Below, piece by piece: positions 16,278 through 20,386 of a DNA stretch of 20,386 nt. The notes under the pieces are model-generated. The model was not told the DNA's origin and ran no database searches. It worked only from the letters and a program-made list of their open reading frames with translations. The position numbers and the translations under genes are program-made. Origin of the DNA: a virus; the IMG/VR virus record IMGVR_UViG_3300027779_000207, positions 1 to 20,386 of that record. One strand, written 5' to 3'. Numbering within the stretch: position 1 is the stretch's first letter; every line of letters begins with the position of its first letter.

Positions 16278-16889
16278 CTAAAATGTCTTCATTAAAAAGA
16301 CTGATGCGCTGTCCATTACCTGGCCATGTCGGGCAGAGTCAAGAATTTCCATTCCCATTCTCCAACCTTTTACATCTTTTGAAATAGTAAGCATTTGATA
16401 CGTATCGTCATTTTCATAAATTGCATGACGTAGACTTAAGTCAGCCCAAGTAACTGTAGGCATCATTAAAGTGACTTCCTTATAGTTCTTGTCTGCATCG
16501 TCCATGTCAGTCCATACGCTCATCTGCACCCAGTGATTTCCACCTCTGACAAACCACTCTTCTTTGTGATCGATTGCTTTGTCGTCGTATCTATACTGAA
16601 TCAAACCGCCACCAACAGACCATTTGTCTGTTACTGCCATGTCGTATCCTGCATATAAATCATATTCGTAGCTAGCATCTCCGATGCCATCTACTTGTCC
16701 TACCCATGTGCCGACGTAAGCGCCGCCAATATTGTAGTTAGCCCAGCCTTGCATTGAATTACCGCCTATAGTTTGGCTCTCGCCTCTAAATAAGTAATCG
16801 CTGGCATAGCCGACTTCGCCTTCTACATTTCCTGCGTAAGATGTGATGCTCATTGAGCAGAGTATCAGTGCTGCTAATAGTTTATTCAT
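16278..16889 (-). CDS. Outer-membrane beta-barrel protein with signal peptide (Gcw_chp-like)
   Basis: The 203-residue protein starts with a clear signal peptide: MNKLLAALILC, then a hydrophobic core, and a likely signal peptidase I cut after SYA at about residue 19. The mature part is made of amphipathic strands rich in Tyr, Trp and Gly. Its beginning, VGYASDYLFRGESQT, and the later YVGTWVGQVD and YEYDLYAGY match the proteobacterial outer-membrane family known as Gcw_chp. It ends in Phe, as many outer-membrane barrels do. Family members are usually chromosomal and poorly characterised. Here it is embedded in a phage late operon, overlapping the preceding gene by ATGA. It should be exported and inserted in the host outer membrane. 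Receptor masking, altered permeability or help in lysis are possible roles, all inferred. Confidence 0.82.
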   Translation of the reverse strand: MNKLLAALILCSMSITSYAGNVEGEVGYASDYLFRGESQTIGGNSMQGWANYNIGGAYVGTWVGQVDGIGDASYEYDLYAGYDMAVTDKWSVGGGLIQYRYDDKAIDHKEEWFVRGGNHWVQMSVWTDMDDADKNYKEVTLMMPTVTWADLSLRHAIYENDDTYQMLTISKDVKGWRMGMEILDSARHGQVMDSASVFLMKTF

Positions 16890-17089
16890 TTATTTCTCCC
16901 TATTACTTGTGAAAGCAGTGCCTCGCGGATTTCGCCACGAGGTAGTGCTGTCAACTCTTTTGTTCTGAGAAGGCGATGCAACTTAGCGCGTTGCTTATAA
17001 ATGAGTATCGCGGTAGCCTTCTCAATAGCGAATATCATTGTAGGTATAGATAACTTATTCTCTAAATTACGTTGTTCAGTTGTCTGCAT
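16886..17089 (-). CDS. Small basic protein, unknown function
   Basis: I do not recognise this 67-residue protein. It is helical and basic, with a mildly hydrophobic stretch (about 14-31, SIPTMIFAIEKATAILIY) followed by KQRAKLHRLLRTKEL and a short C-terminal helix. The hydrophobic part contains Glu and Lys, so a membrane span is unlikely. A good AAGGAG ribosome binding site lies six bases before the ATG, and its stop overlaps the outer-membrane protein start, so the two are probably translated together. That coupling suggests, without proving, a related job. Tight packing on both sides supports a real gene. Confidence 0.68.
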   Translation of the reverse strand: MQTTEQRNLENKLSIPTMIFAIEKATAILIYKQRAKLHRLLRTKELTALPRGEIREALLSQVIGRNK

Positions 17090-17104
17090 AACAGACTCCT
17101 TAAA

Positions 17105-17296
17105 TTAGTCAAGTAGAGGGTTTCTATCTTTAGCCTTGCCAATATTTAGTGCAAAACGATCAATCCATTTATACGCCTTAGCCCATAGTGCATCATCGGC
17201 AGGTGTGTCAGTCATAGCTACTACGGCTGAACATACTGTGATGAGTATAGGTAAGACTTGGATTAGTCCCCATATGAATTTTATCAATTCAAACAT
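17105..17296 (-). CDS. One-TM small membrane protein
   Basis: The 63-residue protein has one strong membrane segment (about 4-28, containing FIWGLIQVLPILITVCSAVV). A soluble tail follows with TPADDALWAKAYKWIDRFALNIGKAKD. I have seen this DDxxxxKAYKxID-type tail in marine phage mini-proteins without an assigned function. It could be a holin-like or pinholin-like lysis protein or a membrane-anchored helper. No endolysin is present in the window to strengthen that idea. A GGGAG site lies six bases before the ATG. A short hairpin (17308-17324) just upstream may shape translation. Gene order places it between a virion-like protein and a 67-residue protein. Confidence 0.75.
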   Translation of the reverse strand: MFELIKFIWGLIQVLPILITVCSAVVAMTDTPADDALWAKAYKWIDRFALNIGKAKDRNPLLD

Positions 17297-17333
17297 TCTA
17301 TTCTCCCAGAAGGTTACCCCTTCTCTTTGCTTC

Positions 17334-17633
17334 TTATTTGTTAGGCCCTAAAGATACAGGTCTGGCCATTCCGCCAGTCGCGTATACAGAAGCGCTAGAA
17401 GCATACAACTTATGGAATTGTCTTCTTTTCCATAAAATCATAACTTCACCTGGTTGTAATCGGCATGTGCCCATAACAACAGGTGTTTCTGCTGATGTAA
17501 CATAAGAAACAGTTTCAACAGTAGCAGACTCATTTACTAGTCTGACATACGTTAATCTGTCTCCACAGGTTACTGCAGTTTCTACAGTGGTTGGGAGAGC
17601 AATAACTGCTTGTCCCGGTGAAAATGCTAACAT
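17334..17633 (-). CDS. Small beta-rich virion-like protein, paralogue B
   Basis: I chose the ATG at 17633 because AAGGAG lies eight bases upstream, giving 99 residues. A longer reading from 17699 would overlap the preceding gene by about 50 bases and has no such site. The protein has VRLVNESATVETVSYV, then CRLQPGEVMILWKRR, then HKLYASSASVYATGG. These match the same three blocks in the 89-residue protein at 15997-16266, so the two look like paralogues from an ancient duplication. A compact beta-sandwich is likely. Capsid decoration or another virion surface role is plausible but unproven. The ribosome binding site overlaps the stop codon of the preceding Lys-rich gene, which suggests coupled translation. 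Confidence 0.75.
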   Translation of the reverse strand: MLAFSPGQAVIALPTTVETAVTCGDRLTYVRLVNESATVETVSYVTSAETPVVMGTCRLQPGEVMILWKRRQFHKLYASSASVYATGGMARPVSLGPNK

Positions 17634-17646
17634 TTTACTTTCTCCT

Positions 17647-17964
17647 TTACCATTTGACTTTGTCGGCCCAATAAGCGGCGGACATTTTACCTCTCGCAAT
17701 ATTCTTTGCGTGCCTTGCTTTAAAACTCTTTCTCTTTGCTTTCATTCGAGCTGACTCACCAGCTTTTGGTTTCCCTGCTGTGCTAGCTCCTTTCTGTCCA
17801 AAACGAATAGTCTTAATTCGACTTCCAACCTTAGCCACAACAATGTGCGACTTAGTCTTGTGTCCAGGTGTTCTTTTGGGTTTATTAAATCCTTTTACAC
17901 CTGCTCTTTTGATTCTTGAGTCCTTTTTACGACCCTTGGGTTTACTTCTTCTTCTTACTGCCAC
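17647..17964 (-). CDS. Conserved Lys/Arg-rich phage protein (DUF6321-like)
   Basis: The 105-residue protein is extremely basic. Its N-terminus is full of Arg and Lys. The core has NKPKRTPGHKTKSH, VAKVGSRIKTIRFGQKG and the C-terminal block KRKSFKARHAKNIARGKM ending SAAYWADKVKW. I recognise this layout from many marine phage genomes, and I believe it matches the family named DUF6321. The name is from memory and the function is unknown. DNA or RNA binding is likely from charge alone. The start is a GTG at 17964, with GAGG upstream, and it lies 23 bases inside the preceding gene in another frame. Its stop overlaps the ribosome binding site of the next gene. Confidence 0.82.
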   Translation of the reverse strand: MAVRRRSKPKGRKKDSRIKRAGVKGFNKPKRTPGHKTKSHIVVAKVGSRIKTIRFGQKGASTAGKPKAGESARMKAKRKSFKARHAKNIARGKMSAAYWADKVKW

Positions 17965-18091
17965 GTTTCTTCCTCTTTTTCTTAAATCCTGCCTTCATGA
18001 AAGCAAACGCTTTTTTGGAGATAGTAGATTTCTTCTTTGACCTACTCTTACCACTCTTTTTTCTTTTGTTGATATTAGCGTATAAGCTCAT
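17942..18091 (-). CDS. Lys-rich mini-protein (49 residues, MSLYANI type)
   Basis: A 49-residue frame starts with ATG at 18091, sharing one base with the preceding stop (TAATG), and ends at 17942. It begins MSLYANINKRKKSGKS, continues with SKKKSTISKKAFAFMKAGF and ends in a run of Lys. I recall mini-proteins with the same SLYANI opening and KAxAxMKAGF segment in marine phages, usually beside the DUF6321-like gene as here. The last 23 bases also code the start of the next protein in another frame. Such basicity suggests binding to nucleic acid; no function is known. The opposite strand looks like a membrane protein only because Lys codons read as Leu and Phe. Confidence 0.75.
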   Translation of the reverse strand: MSLYANINKRKKSGKSRSKKKSTISKKAFAFMKAGFKKKRKKRGSKKKK

Positions 18092-18171
18092 TACTTCTTA
18101 CCTCGCTTTTTCCCCTTTTTCTTTTTTGGTCTTCCTCTTACTTTTCCGTAAGTTCCTTTACCTGCTGGCAT
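18091..18171 (-). CDS. Lys-rich mini-protein (26 residues, MPAGKGTYG type)
   Basis: A 26-residue frame starts at 18171 after AGGGG with six bases spacing and ends at 18091. It begins MPAGKGTYGKVRGRPKKKKG and ends in Lys/Arg. The opening MPxGKGTYG followed by a GRPKKK AT-hook-like stretch is a pattern I know from tiny proteins of marine phages. The GRP core flanked by basic residues could bind the minor groove of AT-rich DNA. It is coupled to the next mini-gene by TAATG. Its small size limits certainty, but ribosome binding site, coupling and recurring pattern together support it. Confidence 0.68.
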   Translation of the reverse strand: MPAGKGTYGKVRGRPKKKKGKKRGKK

Positions 18172-18180
18172 GTTTTACCC

Positions 18181-18342
18181 CTATTTAAGAAGGCTTTTTG
18201 GTAGTTTACCGTATCCCCTTTTCTTGCGTTGAAGTTGTATCTTCCTCGCAGCTAATAAATTTGCTCTAATGTTCCTTTTCTCAGGAACACATTCGCATGG
18301 GTCACAATTACAAGTGACACATTCGCATGATTCTTTACCCAT
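18181..18342 (-). CDS. Cys-cluster mini-protein, probable metal binder
   Basis: A 53-residue frame starts at ATG 18342, seven bases after AAGGAG, overlapping the preceding gene by eight bases. The N-terminus holds six cysteines at 6, 8, 11, 13, 16 and 18: MGKESCECVTCNCDPCECVP, a regular C-x-C-x2 pattern. The remainder is basic and helical (NLLAARKIQLQRKKRGYGK). The pattern resembles metallothionein-like or zinc-cluster peptides, so metal binding is a fair inference; a disulphide-rich role is less likely in the cytoplasm. The Cys part is built from a ten-residue repeat that is also visible in the DNA. I do not know a named family. Confidence 0.7.
   Translation of the reverse strand: MGKESCECVTCNCDPCECVPEKRNIRANLLAARKIQLQRKKRGYGKLPKSLLK
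18287..18329. repeat. 13-bp direct repeat, 30-bp period
   Basis: ACACATTCGCATG occurs at 18287-18299 and again at 18317-18329 on the plus strand. The 30-bp period equals ten codons of the Cys-cluster mini-gene and encodes the repeated Cys-Glu-Cys-Val, so the repeat probably reflects internal duplication within that gene. Confidence 0.9.
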
Positions 18343-18529
18343 TGGCGTACTCCTTGGCTGCTTCTAACGAAGCATGTTTGGTTTGTTTTCCGTTAGGGTC
18401 TAATGTGCAATGTGCACCACGCTTTACGTAGTACTGCCAGCCCTCTGGGAAATCTCTCTTTGTCTTTTTCTTTACAACTTTTGTTTCAGGGGACGCTGTA
18501 ATATCCTTTTTATCATAATCTTGTTTCAT
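18335..18529 (-). CDS. Small charged protein, unknown function
   Basis: I place the start at ATG 18529, five bases after AGGAG, giving 64 residues. A longer reading from 18562 would overlap the preceding gene and lacks this site. The N-terminal half is charged and Lys-rich (MKQDYDKKDIT, VVKKKTKRDF). The C-terminal half has FPEGWQYYVKRGAHCTLDPNG and a helix HASLEAAKEYANG, which may form a small folded unit. I do not recognise a family. The ribosome binding site overlaps the stop codon of the preceding membrane-protein gene, and the next start lies inside its own last codons. It is therefore part of a tightly coupled run of mini-genes. Confidence 0.7.
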   Translation of the reverse strand: MKQDYDKKDITASPETKVVKKKTKRDFPEGWQYYVKRGAHCTLDPNGKQTKHASLEAAKEYANG

Positions 18530-18537
18530 TGGTTCTC

Positions 18538-18798
18538 CTAGTGAAATGATGACATAGTCCATAAGAACCCTGCCCCACCTACTATAATAGTGCCAGCTGC
18601 TCCGATAAGTATTGTTTCAATTCGTGTTACGGATGAAAAAAACGAATTTTCAATTCGTGTTATTGTTTGTTCAACACTATCAAATCGCGCTGCACTTCTT
18701 TCTTCTATGCCTTTGAGTTGGTTGAACACAGTCTTCCATCTTTCTTCGCATACAGCTTCGTGCTTTGCAAGCTCGGCTGCTAGATCATCGGTGTTCAT
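18538..18798 (-). CDS. Coiled-coil protein with C-terminal TM, XhlA/holin-like candidate
   Basis: I chose ATG 18798 (86 residues) because GAGGAG lies six bases upstream. The alternative GTG at 18837 would lie at or next to the expected transcript start. Residues 1-60 form a charged helix with heptad-like spacing (KHEAVCEERWKTVFNQLKGI, then SVEQTITRIENSF). A single membrane segment follows, ILIGAAGTIIVGGAGFLW (about 64-81). This layout, coiled coil then C-terminal anchor, resembles the XhlA-type haemolysin or holin accessory proteins and some phage lysis proteins. It is the first gene after a strong promoter. No endolysin is in the window, so a lysis role is a hypothesis. Confidence 0.7.
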   Translation of the reverse strand: MNTDDLAAELAKHEAVCEERWKTVFNQLKGIEERSAARFDSVEQTITRIENSFFSSVTRIETILIGAAGTIIVGGAGFLWTMSSFH

Positions 18799-18821
18799 AT
18801 AACTCTCCTCATATGATTCTC

Positions 18822-18837
18822 GTGTATAAATATACAC
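18822..18837. promoter_or_regulatory. Perfect palindrome at the predicted transcript start
   Basis: GTGTATA (18822-18828) and TATACAC (18831-18837) form a perfect 7-bp inverted repeat with a two-base centre. It lies directly downstream of the -10 box at 18850-18845, at about +1 to +16. It may be an operator for a repressor that blocks this promoter. A two-base loop makes an RNA hairpin less favourable, though possible. Confidence 0.5.
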
Positions 18838-18844
18838 AATTTAA

Positions 18845-18886
18845 ATTATACCAAAATTATAAGGTCATGTCAAGAACTATTTTTGT
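18845..18886 (-). promoter_or_regulatory. Consensus sigma70-type promoter for the mini-gene to terminase unit
   Basis: On the minus strand TTGACA (18873-18868) and TATAAT (18850-18845) are exactly 17 bases apart. The block ACAAAAATAGTTCTTGACA (18886-18868) is identical to that at 14448-14430, and TATAATTTAA is shared too, while the spacers differ. The upstream part of the block contains the last codons and TAG stop of the cyclase gene. It would drive the genes from 18798 to the terminase. Confidence 0.9.
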
Positions 18887-20386
18887 ATGGTGTATATTTT
18901 GACTGGCTCAGTCTTTCCTTTAACAATTACCTCATCTATAAACTGATACTCATAGCCATCGACTCTACTATGTTCACTAATAATTAAGTCTGTCTCATAT
19001 TGCTTACAGCTACTCTCTAGGCGAGCAGCGAGATTAACAGCGTCCCCGAGAACACTATAGTCGAAACGACTACTACTACCCATATTACCGACAACACACG
19101 GTCCTGTGTTGATTCCGACTCCTGTATGGATTTCAGGGCTTCCTTCAGATTTGAGAACAATATTTAATTCCTCCAAAGCTACTCTCATTTCAAGAGCTGC
19201 TGCTGTTGCCTTCCTTGCGTGATCTTCTACATCTAGAGGCGCGTTCCAAAAAGCCATGATGCAGTCCCCCATGTACTTATCAATAGTTCCCTCGTGCTTC
19301 ATAATGATGTCACTCTGATTAGTTAAAAAACGATTTACCAGAGCCACTAGTTTTTGAGGGTCTGACTGGTAAAATTCCGAAATCGGGGTAAATCCTCGAA
19401 TATCCGAAAAAAGAAAAGTTAGTTGTTTTGTCGACCCACCCAATCTCAGTAATGATGGGTCTTTTTGGAGTGCTTCTACCTGGGCAGGGCTAACATAAGT
19501 CCCGAATTGTTGTTTGATCTGTAATCTCAACAAGAACTGTGTAATAAAACTCTTGAAGGTTACAATACTCCAGAATAAAAACAGTATCACTAGCGATCCG
19601 GAAACGTCAAACAAGTACGAAGACTCAACAAGCTTCCAGGAAGTGTACCCTAGGCCTCCTAATAGTGTTAAAATGACGGGTAGGCTAAAGTATATAGAAG
19701 CAGAAGCTACAACTATTAGTACCATTCCGATAAGTACTACTCCGAGTTGTGCTAAAGAGCTCCAAGATGGTTGTGAAAGTGCATTTCCGTTAACAATTGT
19801 ATTAAGAACGGTTGCTTGAATATCGTGGGGGTACATTGTACCACCCGGAGTTGCTACAAGAGGAGCCACTCCCTCTGCAGTTACCCCAAATATTACAAAT
19901 GGGGCAGGGATTGGCTCTTTCATAAACTGTGCAGCTGTCTGTCTGTAGAACTTTGTGTTCCAATTTGCGTAAACTAGTCCATTTTCATTGGTTGCTAGCT
20001 TTCCGTACTGTGGAAGGCGTACCCACTCTATACCCTGCTCGCCAGTTTTAATCTGGTAGCTAGGATCTCCTGTTCCTAGTCTTAGCATTTCTAGTGCGAA
20101 GCTTGGATACAGCTTTTCTTGGGAGGATATTACTAGTGGCAGTCTTCTTACTACTCCGTCTAGTTCGGGATTTGTGCTTATTAGCCCCACCCCTTGTGAG
20201 GTTAGTTTTGATCTTAAAATTCCTGGGTAATTGTATAGCCATTTGGTTGGGTCTCCATTACCTAACTGCGCCGTACCGACGTGCGGGCCTTGTTCAGAAC
20301 TTTGCGTGCTACCTATAAAAGATAACACAGTAGGTATTTGATTTAAATATGTTTGAAAGTATGCATCTTTGCCGTGGACGTCTTTA
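18877..20386 (-). CDS. CHASE2-domain membrane adenylate cyclase, class III (5' end cut)
   Basis: The frame runs open to the window edge, showing 502 residues; the start lies outside. Positions here count from the GTG codon at 20328. Residues up to about 180 fit the C-terminal part of a CHASE2 sensor (LDGVVRRLPLV at 57-66, FVIFGVTAEGV, then MYPHDIQATVLN). Three membrane spans follow at about 192-212, 213-232 and 243-262. A class III cyclase domain covers 300-483 with the full catalytic set: D309 in FSDIRGF, K351 and D355 in IDKYMGD, S425, N432 and R436 in DYSVLGDAVNLAARLE. Lys with Ser/Thr at the base-selecting sites points to ATP, giving cAMP, of the IIIb type. CHASE2 would face the periplasm and the cyclase the cytoplasm. 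The stop lies inside the phage-type promoter block. It could be phage-carried or a neighbouring host gene. Confidence 0.93.
   Translation of the reverse strand, partial: KDVHGKDAYFQTYLNQIPTVLSFIGSTQSSEQGPHVGTAQLGNGDPTKWLYNYPGILRSKLTSQGVGLISTNPELDGVVRRLPLVISSQEKLYPSFALEMLRLGTGDPSYQIKTGEQGIEWVRLPQYGKLATNENGLVYANWNTKFYRQTAAQFMKEPIPAPFVIFGVTAEGVAPLVATPGGTMYPHDIQATVLNTIVNGNALSQPSWSSLAQLGVVLIGMVLIVVASASIYFSLPVILTLLGGLGYTSWKLVESSYLFDVSGSLVILFLFWSIVTFKSFITQFLLRLQIKQQFGTYVSPAQVEALQKDPSLLRLGGSTKQLTFLFSDIRGFTPISEFYQSDPQKLVALVNRFLTNQSDIIMKHEGTIDKYMGDCIMAFWNAPLDVEDHARKATAAALEMRVALEELNIVLKSEGSPEIHTGVGINTGPCVVGNMGSSSRFDYSVLGDAVNLAARLESSCKQYETDLIISEHSRVDGYEYQFIDEVIVKGKTEPVKIYTIQK

Noticed and set aside
17308-17324. 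Hairpin AGAAGG / CCTTCT upstream of the one-TM protein as a terminator
   Set aside because: Only a 6-bp stem, and no T-run follows on either strand. The downstream side is a ribosome binding site.
17634-17699. Longer N-terminus for the 99-residue beta-rich protein
   Set aside because: It would overlap the DUF6321-like gene by about 50 bases. AAGGAG lies directly before the internal ATG at 17633.
17780-18188. Two plus-strand frames rich in Leu and Phe that look like membrane proteins
   Set aside because: They lie opposite the Lys-rich mini-genes. Lys codons AAG and AAA read as CTT and TTT on the other strand, which explains the composition. The minus-strand genes have ribosome binding sites and coupled junctions.
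14430-18886. The repeated 19-bp block as phage attachment sites (attL/attR)
   Set aside because: Both copies align exactly with perfect promoters, the phage genes continue on both sides of the 14.4-kb copy, and there is no integrase or tRNA nearby.
20060-20242. Arg/Lys-rich minus-strand 60-codon frame within the cyclase
   Set aside because: It is an alternative frame of the same strand as the CHASE2 domain, whose motif content is convincing. It has no ribosome binding site that I can see.

Overview
The window is most likely a tailed double-stranded DNA phage with a siphovirus layout: HK97-type portal, protease and capsid, and a lambda-like long-tail module. It probably infects a marine Gram-negative bacterium. 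Evidence for the habitat and host is indirect. Several tiny Lys-rich proteins resemble short proteins I know from marine phage genomes. One gene encodes a signal-peptide outer-membrane beta-barrel. The sequence is AT-rich. Every convincing gene is on the minus strand, so transcription runs from high to low coordinates. No stretch longer than about 300 bases lacks a gene. I saw no tRNA, rRNA, CRISPR array, integrase or insertion sequence.

Region by region, in the direction of transcription: (1) 20386-18877 holds the 3' part of a membrane-bound CHASE2 class III adenylate cyclase, cut by the window edge. (2) A consensus sigma70-type promoter (18845-18886) precedes a run of thirteen closely packed genes. 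These are a membrane protein that may act in lysis, a 64-residue protein, a Cys-cluster mini-protein, three Lys-rich mini-proteins, a beta-rich virion-like protein, a one-TM protein, a 67-residue protein, an outer-membrane beta-barrel, a second beta-rich paralogue, a 74-residue protein and the large terminase. (3) A second promoter (14407-14448) shares a 19-bp block with the first. It precedes an HNH nuclease, portal, a small HNH-repeat-like protein, a protease-capsid fusion, connector and neck proteins, tail terminator and tail tube. After these come the tail assembly chaperone pair, tape measure, gpM-like and gpL-like tail-tip proteins. The last is cut by the left edge.

The genes form a head-packaging, head-assembly and tail-assembly line. 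Most junctions are TAATG or ATGA overlaps or short gaps with a Shine-Dalgarno sequence. Two hairpins with UUCG loops follow the two proteins needed in greatest amount, capsid and tail tube. They probably lower transcription of downstream, low-copy genes. The chaperone pair carries a complete -1 frameshift signal: A AAT TTT, a 5-nt spacer and an 8-bp stem. The capsid gene has an internal ribosome binding site that could yield capsid without protease.

The most unusual content is the cyclase beside a phage late operon, with its stop codon inside the shared promoter block, and the phage-encoded outer-membrane barrel. Both point to possible manipulation of host signalling or surface.
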